Numbered from the stretch's first letter, positions 41,590 to 54,327 are shown. The stretch: DNA of 64,000 nt from Buttiauxella agrestis ATCC 33320 (GCA_024169445.1 JALKFA010000001.1:372001-436000); one strand, 5' to 3'. The notes: a model not told the origin generated them from the sequence alone. Made by a program: numbers and translations.

Positions 41590-42726
41590 TTAGCGAAGAC
41601 GGCCCAGCTTCACGGCTTTAAGCACCACGAATTTTTTGTTCGTAGCAACAGTATCGCAGTTACCGAAGATTTTCTTCAGCTTGTGATAGTAGTCCAAATG
41701 GCGGTTAGCAACGATGTACAGCTCACCGCCATTTTGCAGGCAACGACGGGCGTGGTGGAACATTTCCCACGCCACCTGATCGGTCAACGAATGTTGCTGA
41801 TGGAACGGTGGGTTGCACAGAATCGTGTTAAAGCGATATGGCTCAACACCTGACAACGCGTTGTTGATCATAAATTCGCAGCGATCCAGATTTTCCGGCA
41901 TGTTGGTTTCAACGTTCAGGCGGCTTGAAGCAACGGCCATCGGTGATTCATCAACAAATACCACTTTTGCTTCTGGGCTTTGCTCCAGCAAGTGCAGGCC
42001 AATCACACCGTTACCACAACCTAAATCGACAATTTCGCCTTCCAGGTTAGTTGGCAGGTTTTCAATAAAGAAACGAGCGCCAATATCCAGGCCAGTGCGG
42101 GAGAATACGTTGGCGTGGTTGTGAATCGTCCACGGCGTACCTTCCAGTTTCCAGCTCAGGGTTTCTGCGGCTTCTTTCAACACGGGTGCATTGAAAGTAC
42201 AGTTGATGAGACGCGCTTTTTTCCAGGCCAGAGTGGTCGTGGTCGGCCCAAGGATCTTTTCAAACAGCTCAATGGTTGAGTTGTGAATGTCGCGTGTTTT
42301 CGCACCCGCGATAATACGTGTTTCTGGGGTCACGACACTGTGCAGCGAGCGCAGTTGTTGTTCCAGTAATGCCAGCGTTTTAGGGATCTTAATCAGAACC
42401 ACTGCTGGAGCTTCTGGATATTTTGCAGTGCTATCAACAAACGTGACGCTGGATTCAACGATGCCGTTCTCGCGCAAGTTCTCACGGATAGCCAGTTCGC
42501 TAAGATACGAGTCGCTGATGCTGTACGGCTTGTGTTCAGCCAGCACGCAAGACAGCGCCCCGAAGTTATCGTTAAAAATCAGGACCGGGCCACTGATTTC
42601 GATTTCGTCCAGTTGCTGCAAAAGATAATCATCGGCAGCTTCCCACGCCTGTAGTGGGTTAACGTCATCCGTTTCTGGAAAACGTTTTAGTGTCAGTGAA
42701 CGGAAACCGTTGTCTAATTGGCTCAT
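41590..42726 (-). CDS. rlmG: 23S rRNA m2G1835 methyltransferase RlmG
   Basis: Methylates N2 of G1835 in 23S rRNA using SAM, in the cytoplasm. At 378 residues it equals E. coli RlmG. The protein is a duplicated Rossmann fold: the N-terminal half lacks the SAM motif, and the C-terminal half has motif [12 protein letters not shown] and the base-binding NPPFHQ motif typical of N2-guanine methyltransferases. It is divergent from ygjP, with the starts 116 bp apart. Confidence 0.95.
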   Translation of the reverse strand: MSQLDNGFRSLTLKRFPETDDVNPLQAWEAADDYLLQQLDEIEISGPVLIFNDNFGALSCVLAEHKPYSISDSYLSELAIRENLRENGIVESSVTFVDSTAKYPEAPAVVLIKIPKTLALLEQQLRSLHSVVTPETRIIAGAKTRDIHNSTIELFEKILGPTTTTLAWKKARLINCTFNAPVLKEAAETLSWKLEGTPWTIHNHANVFSRTGLDIGARFFIENLPTNLEGEIVDLGCGNGVIGLHLLEQSPEAKVVFVDESPMAVASSRLNVETNMPENLDRCEFMINNALSGVEPYRFNTILCNPPFHQQHSLTDQVAWEMFHHARRCLQNGGELYIVANRHLDYYHKLKKIFGNCDTVATNKKFVVLKAVKLGRLR

Positions 42727-42842
42727 CGGCCCTCCTGGATGGTAAAATTTCGGCGTAATCCCCGAATGGGGGCGTGAGTATACCCTTTTTTTTCCAAAAA
42801 CTGCGCAACTGCCTTTTGAAAGACTTCGAGCAAGCGAGAACT

Positions 42843-43343
42843 ATGAGCAATTTAACTTATTTACAGGGCTACCCAGAGCATTTGCTCTCTCAGGTTCGCA
42901 CGCTGATTGCGGAACAACGTCTGGGCGAGGTCCTGCAAAAACGCTATCCAGAAACGCATAACATCACTACCGATAAAGCGTTGTATGCCTGGACGCAAGA
43001 GATTAAAAACCAGTATCTGCGTAATGCGCCGCCGATTAATAAAGTGGCTTATGACAGCAAAATTCATGTGCTGAATAATGCGCTGGGTTTGCATACTGCC
43101 GTGTCGCGCGTGCAAGGGAACAAGCTAAAAGCCAAAGCTGAAATTCGCGTGGCGACAGTATTTAAAAATGCGCCAGAAGCCTTTTTGCGTATGATCGTGG
43201 TGCACGAGCTGGCGCATTTAAAAGAGAAAGATCATAACAAGGCGTTTTACTCGCTGTGCTGCCATATGGAGCCGCAATATCACCAACTGGAGTTTGATAC
43301 GCGGCTTTGGTTAACGCAGATGGCATTGAGCGGGCAGGCGTGA
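42843..43343 (+). CDS. ygjP: YgjP metallopeptidase-like protein
   Basis: A 166-residue YgjP/WLM-type protein. The zinc motif HELAH (HExxH form, about 121-125) with a following glutamate/histidine region (KDHNKAFY) is intact. Despite the protease-like fold, E. coli YgjP has been reported as a UTP pyrophosphatase; I treat the activity as unconfirmed here. The ATG at 42843 matches the E. coli N-terminus; the frame extends to 42774 without a ribosome site. Confidence 0.88.
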   Translation: MSNLTYLQGYPEHLLSQVRTLIAEQRLGEVLQKRYPETHNITTDKALYAWTQEIKNQYLRNAPPINKVAYDSKIHVLNNALGLHTAVSRVQGNKLKAKAEIRVATVFKNAPEAFLRMIVVHELAHLKEKDHNKAFYSLCCHMEPQYHQLEFDTRLWLTQMALSGQA

Positions 43344-43354
43344 TCGGAAAAAAT

Positions 43355-43381
43355 GGTGGGTGACGCTGGCGCTTATCCACC
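43355..43381. terminator. REP-like hairpin between ygjP and dhaK
   Basis: GGTGG pairs with CCACC around a GACGCTGGCGCTTAT-type loop, the same unit as at 41538-41565. It lies between converging gene ends; probable transcript end or stabiliser. Confidence 0.5.
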
Positions 43382-43409
43382 CTGCGAAATCACGTTCAAT
43401 GGCTCTAAC

Positions 43410-45047
43410 TTACTTTATCCCGGCAAATACTGCGGCAATCGCTACTGCACCTGGATCCTTCACCCCTTTCAGATTCTCGCTGTTTACATACGACGAACGC
43501 CCGGCATTAGCTTTCTGCATTTTCGCCGTGGCTGCTGCACCAGCTTCTGCGGCTTCTATTGCAGCAGACAAATCCTGATTTTTTAATGCTTCCAGTGCGG
43601 GCTGTAACGCGTCAATTAGCGTGCGATCACCCAGTTCTGCCCCACCGTAGCGTTTCATTTGTCCAAGGCCAAATAGCAAGGCATCGACAAGTGACTGCTT
43701 TTTAGCGACTTGCTGCCCGCTCGCAGTGAAGAAGATCGACATCAGTACGCCACTTGAGCCACCCATCACCGTTGCCAGGCGTTCGCCGATTAATTCCAGC
43801 AGTGCCGCTGGGTCATTTAATGGCAGTTTGCCGTCATCGTTAAGCTGTGCAATGTCGCGTGCGCCCTGTGCAAAAGTGGAACCAGTATCACCATCTCCGA
43901 CTTTGGCATCCAGCGCATTCAACGCTTTTTCCTGTGCGATAAGCGTATTTGTAATATTTGCCACCAACGTTTTAACGTCCGCATTTTCTGACGGCTTCGC
44001 CGATGATTCGATACGTATCACACTGTGTTTCCGCTTTGGCATCGCGTGGAGTTTTACCACCGGACACCAGCATGCCGTTTCCACATCTGCATGCAATGCT
44101 TTGATAAAACGATCATTTAGCACTATAGCGGACAGTGAAAATCCTTTCATATCCAATGCAGTGACCAGTGGTGCCGGGCCAATCAAATAATCGATCTGGT
44201 CTTTTAATTCTGAATGCACCAGCTCTTTGGTAAGCATGGCCATTTCCAAAGACGATACGCCGCCAAGATTGTTAACCAGCACTGCCAGTCTTGCGTCGTT
44301 GCCGGTCTTTTTACGCAAATGATTCACCAGAGTAGCAATCGTCTTCTGGCTGTTTTGGCTATCCAGTGTACTGGCTCCAGGTTCACCATGAATCCCCAGA
44401 CCTAGCTCGAGATGCCCGCCTTTGATGCGCCCTTCTTCTTCATTTTGGTCCGGAAGGTTGCAGGTTTGCATGGCGACACCCATGCTGGCAATGCTATCGC
44501 AGGCACTTTGCGCGATGTCTCGAACATCGCTCAAAGACTTGCCTTGTTCTGCGGCAAAGCCCGCAATTTTATGCACCAGTACCGTTCCGGCAATGCCGCG
44601 TGGCTGTTTGTTATCGGGCAACGAAATATCATCGCCAACGATCACCATCTCCACTTTGAGACCGTGTTTTTTGGCCTTCTCCGCCGCAAGCCCGAAATTA
44701 AGACGATCGCCAGTGTAGTTTTTGACGATAAGCAAACAACCGCGATCGCCCGTGACCGCAACAATCGCGTTTAAAACCGCATCCACGCTTGGCGAGGCAA
44801 ACAAGTCCCCACATACCGCAGCGGTTAGCATCCCTTTGCCAACAAAGCCTGCGTGAGCCGGTTCATGCCCCGAACCGCCACCTGAAATAATCGCCACTTT
44901 GCTCTTATTCCAGTCTTTGCGTACCACCACACGTATAGCGGGATCGGTATCTAAACGGGTCAAATTACGAAAACGAGAGCTGATGATCACACCTTCGATG
45001 GCATCGTCGACCATTTTCTGACGGTCGTTAAAGAAGAATCTGGACAT
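43410..45047 (-). CDS. dhaK: ATP-dependent dihydroxyacetone kinase
   Basis: Single-chain DhaK-DhaL fusion of 545 residues that phosphorylates dihydroxyacetone with ATP, like the Citrobacter freundii enzyme and unlike the PEP-dependent DhaKLM of E. coli. The DhaK part (1-330) has GGGSGHEPAH and the covalent substrate histidine in GIHGEPG. The DhaL part (about 350-545) has the Mg/ATP loop DAKVGDGDTGSTF and GGSSGVL. The ATG at 45047 (MSRFFFNDR) fits the family; the frame extends to 45083. No glycerol dehydrogenase or dha regulator is adjacent, so it appears to be a stand-alone gene, divergent from yjgR. Confidence 0.9.
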   Translation of the reverse strand: MSRFFFNDRQKMVDDAIEGVIISSRFRNLTRLDTDPAIRVVVRKDWNKSKVAIISGGGSGHEPAHAGFVGKGMLTAAVCGDLFASPSVDAVLNAIVAVTGDRGCLLIVKNYTGDRLNFGLAAEKAKKHGLKVEMVIVGDDISLPDNKQPRGIAGTVLVHKIAGFAAEQGKSLSDVRDIAQSACDSIASMGVAMQTCNLPDQNEEEGRIKGGHLELGLGIHGEPGASTLDSQNSQKTIATLVNHLRKKTGNDARLAVLVNNLGGVSSLEMAMLTKELVHSELKDQIDYLIGPAPLVTALDMKGFSLSAIVLNDRFIKALHADVETACWCPVVKLHAMPKRKHSVIRIESSAKPSENADVKTLVANITNTLIAQEKALNALDAKVGDGDTGSTFAQGARDIAQLNDDGKLPLNDPAALLELIGERLATVMGGSSGVLMSIFFTASGQQVAKKQSLVDALLFGLGQMKRYGGAELGDRTLIDALQPALEALKNQDLSAAIEAAEAGAAATAKMQKANAGRSSYVNSENLKGVKDPGAVAIAAVFAGIK

Positions 45048-45181
45048 GGCTTCCCAATAATAAGTAATACATATGCAAAGCATAGCCTTTGCTGCGAGGA
45101 TCTGCGCAAACCAGGATTTTGGCGGGTGACGTTCCGTATGCGCTTGCTATGCTTATGGAAATATCGCCACAGGAAATCATC

Positions 45182-46684
45182 ATGATTGCACCACTGCTGA
45201 TTGCCAGAACCACTGAACAAGAACTGCATTTACTGCCCGGCATGGCAAACCGTCACGGGCTGATAACCGGGGCGACCGGCACCGGTAAAACGGTGACGTT
45301 ACAAAAGCTGGCTGAGTCGTTTTCAGAGATTGGCGTACCGGTATTTATGGCGGATGTGAAAGGTGACCTCACCGGTATTGCACAAGAAGGCGTTGAGTCT
45401 GAAAAGCTGCTCGCACGGCTGGCAAAAATTGGTGTAACTGACTGGTCACCGCACAAAAACCCGGTGGTGCTGTGGGACATCTTTGGCGAAAAAGGCCATC
45501 CGGTACGGGCGACTGTTTCAGATCTTGGCCCGCTGTTACTCGCCCGCCTGCTTAATCTCAATGAAGTACAATCTGGTGTGCTACAAATCATCTTCCGCAT
45601 TGCGGATGATCAAGGCTTGTTGCTGCTCGATTTTAAAGATTTGCGCGCCGCGACGCAGTACATCGGCGATAACGCAAAATCGTTCCAGAACCAGTACGGC
45701 AATATCAGCAGTGCTTCTGTCGGTGCCATTCAACGTGGGCTTTTACAGCTCGAACAACAAGGTGCTGAGTATTTCTTTGGCGAACCGATGCTGGATATTA
45801 AAGACTGGATGCGTACCGATGCCAACGGTAAAGGCATTATCAATATTTTATCTGCCGAAAAGCTGTACCAGATGCCGAAACTGTATGCCGCCAGTTTGCT
45901 GTGGATGCTTTCAGAAATTTATGAACAACTACCAGAAGCTGGTGACCTGGAAAAACCAAAACTAGTGTTCTTTTTTGATGAAGCGCATCTGCTATTTAAC
46001 GACGCGCCGCAAGTGCTACTGGATAAAATCGAGCAGGTTATTCGTTTGATTCGTTCCAAAGGCGTTGGGGTGTATTTTGTTTCCCAAAACCCGTCGGATA
46101 TTCCAGATACCGTACTGGGGCAGTTAGGTAATCGGGTCCAGCATGCGCTACGCGCCTTTACACCGAAGGACCAGAAAGCAGTAAAAACGGCGGCACAAAC
46201 CATGCGAGCCAACCCTAAATTCGATACTGAGAAAGCGATTCAGGAGCTGGGTACTGGGGAAGCATTGATTTCTTTGCTGGACGAAAAAGGCAGCCCAACG
46301 GTAGTCGAGCGCGCCATGGTAATTGCACCTTGCTCACGCATGGGGCCTGTCACTGAAGATGAGCGTAACGGGTTACTGAACCATTCACCGCTATACGGCA
46401 AATACGATGAAACGGTCGATCGCGAATCCGCCTATGAACGATTACAACAGGGTGTGCAAGCCGTAGGTGAGCAACAAAATGCACCGCCTGCAAAAGGCGA
46501 ATCTGTTGCGGTAGATGACGGCATTCTTGGCGGACTGAAGGATATTTTGTTTGGAACCACAGGGCCGCGTGGTGGCAAAAAAGACGGTGTGGTGCAAACC
46601 ATGGCCAAGAGTGCAGCACGCCAGGTGACTAACCAAATTATTCGCGGAGTGTTGGGCAGTATTATGGGGGGGCGTAAACGGTAA
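45182..46684 (+). CDS. yjgR: YjgR, HerA-like P-loop ATPase (DUF853)
   Basis: Predicted HerA/FtsK-fold ATPase of 500 residues, the same length as E. coli YjgR. Walker A GATGTGKT (near residue 33), Walker [12 protein letters not shown] (near 263), and a glycine/arginine-rich C-terminal tail. The biological role is not established; the family resembles DNA-translocating HerA but lacks a NurA partner here. AGGA lies before the ATG at 45182; an upstream ATG (45089) is unlikely. Confidence 0.88.
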   Translation: MIAPLLIARTTEQELHLLPGMANRHGLITGATGTGKTVTLQKLAESFSEIGVPVFMADVKGDLTGIAQEGVESEKLLARLAKIGVTDWSPHKNPVVLWDIFGEKGHPVRATVSDLGPLLLARLLNLNEVQSGVLQIIFRIADDQGLLLLDFKDLRAATQYIGDNAKSFQNQYGNISSASVGAIQRGLLQLEQQGAEYFFGEPMLDIKDWMRTDANGKGIINILSAEKLYQMPKLYAASLLWMLSEIYEQLPEAGDLEKPKLVFFFDEAHLLFNDAPQVLLDKIEQVIRLIRSKGVGVYFVSQNPSDIPDTVLGQLGNRVQHALRAFTPKDQKAVKTAAQTMRANPKFDTEKAIQELGTGEALISLLDEKGSPTVVERAMVIAPCSRMGPVTEDERNGLLNHSPLYGKYDETVDRESAYERLQQGVQAVGEQQNAPPAKGESVAVDDGILGGLKDILFGTTGPRGGKKDGVVQTMAKSAARQVTNQIIRGVLGSIMGGRKR

Positions 46685-46704
46685 TATCTACACGTTAACT
46701 ATCT

Positions 46705-46904
46705 ATACCCAAAATAATTCGAGTTGCAGCAAGGCGGCAAAAGAACAACAAATTTGTCTGGAACAAATTTGAACGCTGCTTGCAGCGTCCCCAAAGGGGT
46801 AAGGCCCAAGGATGGGCCGCATAATCCCCAGGAGCTTACATAAGTAAGTGACTGGGGTTTGTGAGTGCAGCCAACACAGTTGCAGCTTGAAGTATGATGG
46901 GTAT
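46705..46904. repeat. ERIC element with an internal insertion
   Basis: About 200 bp bounded by imperfect terminal inverted repeats (ATACCC... and ...GGGTAT, about 24 nt each). The right half holds the diagnostic ERIC core AATCCCCAGGAGCTTACAT then AAGTAAGTGACTGGGGT. A standard ERIC is about 127 bp; the extra 70-80 bp (about 46745-46820) contains its own hairpins (CGCTGC/GCAGCG, GGCCC/GGGCC), like the insertion variant known from other Enterobacterales. It fills the yjgR-lptG gap, and its right edge overlaps the lptG stop codon. Confidence 0.88.
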
Positions 46905-47983
46905 TAGCCGGAGCGCTTCATCATCAACCATAGACTGATTAAGAAGAACGTTGCACTAGGTAGCAACGCACCCAAAATCGGCGGGATGCTGTACACAAGG
47001 CTGAGAGGGCCAAAGATTTGGTCGAGCACGTAGAACACAAAACCAAAGCTGATACCGGTGACAACTCTCACCCCCATCGGCACGCTACGCAGTGGGCCAA
47101 AGATGAACGACAGTGCCATTAACATCATTACCGCAACAGAGAGTGGCGCGAAGATTTTGCTCCACATATTGAGCTGATAACGCCCGGCATCTTGTCCGCT
47201 GGCCTTAAGGTACTTCACGTAGTTGTGCAGACCGCTAATCGATAGCGCATCCGGGTCGAGTGCCACAACACCCAGTTTGTCTGGGGTTAAGTTAGTTTTC
47301 CACTCGCCACTAACCGTCTGTGAGCCAGTAATTTGTTTCGTGTCGGTGAGGTTAGATTCATCAACCTGAGACAGTCGCCATACTTTATGCTCCACATCGT
47401 ATTGTGCGGATGCGGCATATCGAACTGATTCGAGGCGTTTTTCTTTACTGAAACTGTAAATGCTCACACCGGCGAGGTCGTTGTTACCTTTCACACGTTC
47501 GATATAGACAAAGTTGTGGCCATCTTTTGCCCACAAACCTTGCTGGGTCGTCAGCAAAGAACCGCCGTACATCTGTTGCGCACGGTAGTTACGCGCCATT
47601 TGTTCGCCTTGCGGTGCTACCCATTCGCCAATCGCCATGGTTAGCAACACCAGTGGAATAGCCGTTTTCATCACGGCCAAGGCAATCTGCATGCGGGTAA
47701 AACCGGAGGCCTGCATAACCACCAGCTCACTGCGTTGTGCCAGCATCCCTAACCCTAACAACGCACCGAGAAGTGCGGCCATCGGGAAGAAAATCTGGAT
47801 GTCTTTTGGAATGCTAAGGACGGTATATATCCCCGCCCCCATCGCCGAATAGCTGCCCTGACCGGCCTTTTTCAACTGGTCAACAAACTTAATAATGCCC
47901 GACAGCGACACCAGCATGAACAATGTCATCATGATGGTGGTGAAGATGGTTTTACCGATATAACGGTCGAGAACACCAAACAT
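46904..47983 (-). CDS. lptG: LPS export permease LptG
   Basis: Inner-membrane subunit of the LptB2FG transporter, 359 residues, which extracts lipopolysaccharide and passes it to LptC and LptA. N-terminal and C-terminal membrane bundles (three helices each) flank a periplasmic beta-jellyroll (about 130-270). FGVLDRYIGKTIF and SVPMGVRVVTGISFGF are typical. It starts immediately after the lptF stop. Essential gene in E. coli. The stop codon lies at the edge of an ERIC element. Confidence 0.94.
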   Translation of the reverse strand: MFGVLDRYIGKTIFTTIMMTLFMLVSLSGIIKFVDQLKKAGQGSYSAMGAGIYTVLSIPKDIQIFFPMAALLGALLGLGMLAQRSELVVMQASGFTRMQIALAVMKTAIPLVLLTMAIGEWVAPQGEQMARNYRAQQMYGGSLLTTQQGLWAKDGHNFVYIERVKGNNDLAGVSIYSFSKEKRLESVRYAASAQYDVEHKVWRLSQVDESNLTDTKQITGSQTVSGEWKTNLTPDKLGVVALDPDALSISGLHNYVKYLKASGQDAGRYQLNMWSKIFAPLSVAVMMLMALSFIFGPLRSVPMGVRVVTGISFGFVFYVLDQIFGPLSLVYSIPPILGALLPSATFFLISLWLMMKRSG

Positions 47984-49087
47984 TTATGCCGCTCCTCGTG
48001 TTTTGCTAAAGCGTGCACGTAGCTGGCGCATCGGCACCGTATCCCACACATTGAGCACCACTGCGATGGCAAAATAGACCAGGTTAACCAACCACATCCA
48101 TAGCATTGGGTCGATTTTCCCTTTCGCCGCATTCGATTTCAGAGAAGTTTGCAGCAGGAAGAAGACCAAATACAACAACATGGCTGGCAGCATTGAAAGC
48201 ACACGACCTTGTCGCGGGTTCACTACGCTTAACGGAACAACCATCAATGCCATGATAAATACGGTCACTATCAGCGTAAGACGCCAATGTAATTCAGCTC
48301 GCGTGTTAGGCGCATCGCTTGCCCACAAGGCTCGCGTGTACATTTGACTGGAGTCATCGGGATCAAGCGCGACCGACTGGTGCCCAACAATCGCCTGGTA
48401 ATCCTGGAAGTCTGTAATACGGAAATCACGCAGTAGTGCGGTGCCTTCAAAACGAGTACCCGTATTGAGCGTCACCACCTGGGAGCCATCTGGCCGCTGT
48501 GACAAATGGCCGGAATCCGCAACAACGACGGATGGACGCGCATTACCTTTCGGACGCAATTGCGCCAGGAAAACATCGTTGAAGCTTGAACCGTTAACAC
48601 TCTCAATGAACAGCACTGAGTTGCCATCGGTCGCTTGCTGGAATTGCCCTTGAGCCAGCGCAGCCATGCCAGGGTTAGCTTTGGCTTCCGCCAGCACTGC
48701 ATCCTGGTGGCGTGAAGACCACGGGCCGAGCCACATCACGTTGATGGTAGCAACAGCACCGGTAAAGAGTGCGAGGATCATTGCAGCTTTGATCAGCACC
48801 GCTTTACTCAAGCCACAAGCATGCATTACCGTAATTTCGCTTTCGGTATACAGGCGGCCAAAGGTCATGAGTAACCCAAGGAAAAGGCTAAGAGGCAGGA
48901 TAAGTTGCGCCATTTCAGGCACGCCCAGCCCTAAGAGAGAGAAAACGAGATTTGTCGGAATATCGCCGTCAACCGCTGCCCCAAGAATCCTGACTAGCTT
49001 CTGACAAAAGAAGATCAGCAGCAGGATGAAGAGGATCGCAAGTTGGCTTTTGAACGTCTCCCGAACCAGATATCTTATGATAATCAC
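47984..49087 (-). CDS. lptF: LPS export permease LptF
   Basis: Partner of LptG in the LPS export ABC transporter, 367 residues, six membrane helices with a periplasmic jellyroll domain between helices 3 and 4. The start is GTG, as in E. coli (IIIRYLVRETFKSQ). In E. coli the lptFG pair is also divergent from pepA. Essential for outer-membrane assembly. Confidence 0.94.
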   Translation of the reverse strand: MIIIRYLVRETFKSQLAILFILLLIFFCQKLVRILGAAVDGDIPTNLVFSLLGLGVPEMAQLILPLSLFLGLLMTFGRLYTESEITVMHACGLSKAVLIKAAMILALFTGAVATINVMWLGPWSSRHQDAVLAEAKANPGMAALAQGQFQQATDGNSVLFIESVNGSSFNDVFLAQLRPKGNARPSVVVADSGHLSQRPDGSQVVTLNTGTRFEGTALLRDFRITDFQDYQAIVGHQSVALDPDDSSQMYTRALWASDAPNTRAELHWRLTLIVTVFIMALMVVPLSVVNPRQGRVLSMLPAMLLYLVFFLLQTSLKSNAAKGKIDPMLWMWLVNLVYFAIAVVLNVWDTVPMRQLRARFSKTRGAA

Positions 49088-49359
49088 ATTAAATACGCCT
49101 GTGAAAACGAGTCTTTTTGCAGGAAAATTGCTTGTTTCATCGCTTATACGTCATTTATTCTCTTGAGTCGTCGAAAACATCGCTAAGATTAAGAAGCTCA
49201 GCATGTTTCTGGCACAGGGTGATTTAATTGACGTCGCCAAAACAGTACAAACATACTCGTAAGATTAACACGAAGTCATCGCAACCGCGGACATGAGTTA
49301 CGAAAGCTTGTAATTCTAGCTGTAGCCACCGTCGTTGTCTTTAAGATTCAGGAGCGTAG

Positions 49360-50874
<1,515 letters not shown>

Positions 50875-50880
50875 TTGTTT

Positions 50881-50958
50881 CCCCTCACCCCGACCCTCTC
50901 CCCCAAGAGAGGGTGAAAAGAATGTTCCCTCTCCTGGGGGAGAGGGTTAGGGTGAGGG
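50881..50958. repeat. CCCCTCACCC/GGGTGAGGGG palindromic repeat, pepA-holC
   Basis: Begins CCCCTCACCCCGACCCTCTCC and ends with the inverse GAGAGGGTTAGGGTGAGGG. Complete copy of the element also seen at 62447-62527 and partly at 26743-26776. It can fold into a long hairpin after the pepA stop codon. Confidence 0.85.
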
Positions 50959-50988
50959 CGTCCATATTCAATAGAAAAAGCTGGCTTA

Positions 50989-51447
50989 ATGAAAAACGCG
51001 ACGTTCTACCTGCTCGACAACGACACGCCTTCCGGTGAGTTGAGTGCCGTTGAAGCGTTGGTGTGTGAACTGGCGGCAGAAAGCTTTCGCGCAGGAAAAC
51101 GCCTGCTGATTGCTTGTGTTGATGAACAACAAGCGATCCGTCTGGATGAAGCTCTTTGGCAGCGCGACGCGCACGCGTTTGTACCGCATAATCTTGCCGG
51201 TGAAGGCCCGCGTTACGGTGCCCCAGTGGAATTGGCCTGGCCGCAGCGGCGTGGGAGTTCAGCCCGCGATGTGCTGATTAGCCTGTTGCCACAGTTCGCA
51301 GATTTTGCCACCGCTTTCCATGAAGTGATAGACTTCGTACCTTACGAAGACACTCAAAAACAACTGGCCCGCGATCGCTATAAAGCATATCGCGTTGCTG
51401 GTTTCCACTTGACTACGGCGACTCATACCCCGCCGGGAACGACATAG
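50989..51447 (+). CDS. holC: DNA polymerase III chi subunit HolC
   Basis: Chi subunit of the clamp loader, 152 residues, linking the replisome to SSB through the SSB C-terminal peptide. MKNATFYLLDND start, FVPHNLAGEGP and YEDTQKQLARDRYKAYRVAGF match E. coli HolC. The C-terminus has five to six extra residues (THTPPGTT) relative to my memory of E. coli. It ends 6 nt before valS, its usual partner. Confidence 0.94.
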   Translation: MKNATFYLLDNDTPSGELSAVEALVCELAAESFRAGKRLLIACVDEQQAIRLDEALWQRDAHAFVPHNLAGEGPRYGAPVELAWPQRRGSSARDVLISLLPQFADFATAFHEVIDFVPYEDTQKQLARDRYKAYRVAGFHLTTATHTPPGTT

Positions 51448-51453
51448 CAGACA

Positions 51454-54309
51454 ATGGAAAAGACATATAACCCGCAAGATATCGAACAGCCGCTTTACGA
51501 GCACTGGGAACAGCAGGGCTACTTTAAGCCAAATGGCGATACCAGCCAGGAAAGCTTCTGCATCATGATCCCGCCGCCGAACGTTACCGGCAGCTTGCAT
51601 ATGGGTCACGCCTTCCAGCAAACGATCATGGATACCATGATTCGTTACCAGCGCATGCAGGGTAAAAATACTCTGTGGCAGGCGGGGACTGACCACGCCG
51701 GCATCGCGACCCAGATGGTCGTTGAGCGCAAAATTGCCGCCGAAGAAGGGAAAACACGTCACGACTATGGCCGCGACGCCTTTATCGAGAAAATTTGGCA
51801 GTGGAAGGCAGAGTCTGGTGGCACCATCACCCGTCAGATGCGTCGTCTCGGCAACTCAGTTGACTGGGAGCGCGAACGCTTCACCATGGATGAAGGCCTG
51901 TCCAACGCGGTGAAAGAAGTGTTCGTTCGCCTGTACAAAGAAGACCTGATTTATCGCGGCAAGCGCCTGGTAAACTGGGACCCGAAACTGCGCACGGCAA
52001 TTTCCGATCTGGAAGTGGAAAACCGCGAGTCCAAAGGTTCCATGTGGCACCTGCGTTATCCGCTGGCTGACGGCGCGAAAACCGCTGATGGCAAAGATTA
52101 CCTGGTTGTTGCGACCACCCGTCCAGAAACCGTACTCGGTGATACTGGCGTGGCCGTGAACCCGGAAGATCCGCGTTATAAAGATTTGATTGGTAAATTT
52201 GTGGTGCTGCCGCTGGTTAACCGTCTTATTCCAATCGTTGGCGACGAACACGCCGACATGGAAAAAGGCACCGGCTGCGTGAAAATCACGCCTGCACACG
52301 ACTTTAACGACTACGAAGTTGGCCGTCGTCACGCCCTGCCAATGATCAACATTCTGACCTTCGACGGTGATATCCGCGAAACGGCAGAAGTGTTTGATAC
52401 CAACGGCGAAGAAGCCGATGTGTATAGCAACGAAATCCCGGCTCAGTTCCAGAAATTAGAACGTTTCGCCGCGCGTAAAGCGGTGGTTGCGGCGTTTGAT
52501 GAAATGGGCCTGCTCGAAGAAGTCAAACCACACGACCTGACCGTACCTTACGGCGACCGTGGCGGCGTGGTTATCGAGCCAATGCTGACTGACCAATGGT
52601 ACGTGCGTACTGCTCCGCTGGCGAAAGTCGCGGTTGAAGCGGTTGAGCAAGGCGACATTCAGTTCGTGCCAAAGCAGTACGAAAACATGTACTTCTCCTG
52701 GATGCGTGATATTCAGGACTGGTGTATTTCTCGTCAGCTGTGGTGGGGCCACCGTATCCCGGCCTGGTACGATGCTGAAGGCAACGTGTACGTTGGCCGC
52801 AACGAAGCGGAAGTCCGTGCTGAAAACAATCTTAGCGACGACGTTGTTCTGAACCAGGACGAAGACGTACTGGATACCTGGTTCTCCTCCGGTCTGTGGA
52901 CGTTCTCCACACTCGGCTGGCCGGAAAACACCGAAGCGCTGCGCACCTTCCACCCGACCAGCGTGATGGTCAGCGGCTTCGACATCATCTTCTTCTGGAT
53001 TGCACGCATGATCATGCTGACCATGCACTTCATCAAAGATGAAGACGGCAAGCCACAGGTTCCGTTCAAAACTGTCTATATGACCGGTCTTATCCGTGAT
53101 GACGAAGGGCAGAAAATGTCCAAGTCCAAGGGTAACGTTATCGATCCACTGGATATGGTTGACGGTATTTCCCTGGAAGATCTGCTCGAGAAGCGTACCG
53201 GTAACATGATGCAGCCACAGTTGGCTGAGAAAATCCGTAAGCGCACCGAGAAGCAATTCCCGAACGGTATTGAGCCACACGGCACCGATGCACTGCGCTT
53301 TACGCTGGCAGCACTGGCTTCAACCGGTCGCGATATCAACTGGGACATGAAGCGCCTGGAAGGTTACCGTAACTTCTGTAACAAGCTGTGGAACGCCAGC
53401 CGTTTCGTGATGATGAATACCGAAGACCAGGATTGCGGCTTTAACGGCGGCGAAATGGTTCTGTCTCTGGCAGACCGCTGGATTCTGGCGGAATTCAACC
53501 GCACGGTGAAAGCGTACCGTGAAGCGCTGGACAGCTATCGCTTTGATATCGCTGCCAACATTCTGTATGAATTCACCTGGAACCAGTTCTGTGACTGGTA
53601 TCTGGAGCTGACCAAACCGGTCATGAACAGTGGCTCTGAAGCGGAATTGCGCGGCACGCGTAATACGCTGATTAACGTGCTGGAAGGTTTGCTGCGTCTT
53701 GCGCATCCAATCATTCCATTCATCACTGAAACCATCTGGCAGCGCGTGAAAACCTTCAAAGGCATCACCGACGATACCATCATGCTGCAACCGTTCCCGG
53801 CGTATAACAGCGCACAGGACGATGAAGCTGCGTTTGCCGATACCGAGTGGCTGAAGCTGGCAATCACCGCAGTGCGTAACGTTCGTGCTGAGATGAACAT
53901 CTCTCCGGGTAAACCACTGCCAGTATTGCTGCGCAACGTCAGTGCAGAAGCGGAACGTCGCGTTAATGCGAACCGTACCTTCCTGCAAAACCTGGCGCGC
54001 CTGGAAAGCATCACCCTGCTGCCTGCTGATGATAAAGGCCCGGTTTCCGTGACTAAAATCATCGAAGGTGCAGAGCTGCTGATCCCTATGGCCGGTCTGG
54101 TAGACAAAGCGGCTGAACTTGCGCGTCTGGATAAAGAGATGGCGAAGCTGGATGTTGAAATTACAGCCATCGAAAACAAGCTGTCTAACGAAGGCTTTGT
54201 GGCACGCGCGCCTGAAGCTGTTGTCGCAAAAGAACGCGAACGTCTGGCTGCTTGTGGCGAAGCTAAAGTGAAACTGACTGAACAGAAAGCGACGATTGCC
54301 GCGCTGTAA
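51454..54309 (+). CDS. valS: Valyl-tRNA synthetase ValS
   Basis: Class I aminoacyl-tRNA synthetase of 951 residues, the same length as in E. coli. HIGH-type motif HMGH at 49-52, KMSKS near 554-558, an editing (CP1) domain between them that hydrolyses mischarged Thr-tRNA(Val), an anticodon-binding helical domain, and a C-terminal coiled-coil arm (about 880-951). Preceded by holC in the same operon and followed by a strong terminator. Confidence 0.97.
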   Translation: MEKTYNPQDIEQPLYEHWEQQGYFKPNGDTSQESFCIMIPPPNVTGSLHMGHAFQQTIMDTMIRYQRMQGKNTLWQAGTDHAGIATQMVVERKIAAEEGKTRHDYGRDAFIEKIWQWKAESGGTITRQMRRLGNSVDWERERFTMDEGLSNAVKEVFVRLYKEDLIYRGKRLVNWDPKLRTAISDLEVENRESKGSMWHLRYPLADGAKTADGKDYLVVATTRPETVLGDTGVAVNPEDPRYKDLIGKFVVLPLVNRLIPIVGDEHADMEKGTGCVKITPAHDFNDYEVGRRHALPMINILTFDGDIRETAEVFDTNGEEADVYSNEIPAQFQKLERFAARKAVVAAFDEMGLLEEVKPHDLTVPYGDRGGVVIEPMLTDQWYVRTAPLAKVAVEAVEQGDIQFVPKQYENMYFSWMRDIQDWCISRQLWWGHRIPAWYDAEGNVYVGRNEAEVRAENNLSDDVVLNQDEDVLDTWFSSGLWTFSTLGWPENTEALRTFHPTSVMVSGFDIIFFWIARMIMLTMHFIKDEDGKPQVPFKTVYMTGLIRDDEGQKMSKSKGNVIDPLDMVDGISLEDLLEKRTGNMMQPQLAEKIRKRTEKQFPNGIEPHGTDALRFTLAALASTGRDINWDMKRLEGYRNFCNKLWNASRFVMMNTEDQDCGFNGGEMVLSLADRWILAEFNRTVKAYREALDSYRFDIAANILYEFTWNQFCDWYLELTKPVMNSGSEAELRGTRNTLINVLEGLLRLAHPIIPFITETIWQRVKTFKGITDDTIMLQPFPAYNSAQDDEAAFADTEWLKLAITAVRNVRAEMNISPGKPLPVLLRNVSAEAERRVNANRTFLQNLARLESITLLPADDKGPVSVTKIIEGAELLIPMAGLVDKAAELARLDKEMAKLDVEITAIENKLSNEGFVARAPEAVVAKERERLAACGEAKVKLTEQKATIAAL

Positions 54310-54327
54310 TTAGGTTGGTTGAAAGTT

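Noticed and set aside
52456-53280. Long minus-strand open frame inside valS
   Set aside because: Antisense shadow of valS; open only because of the codon usage of the real gene.
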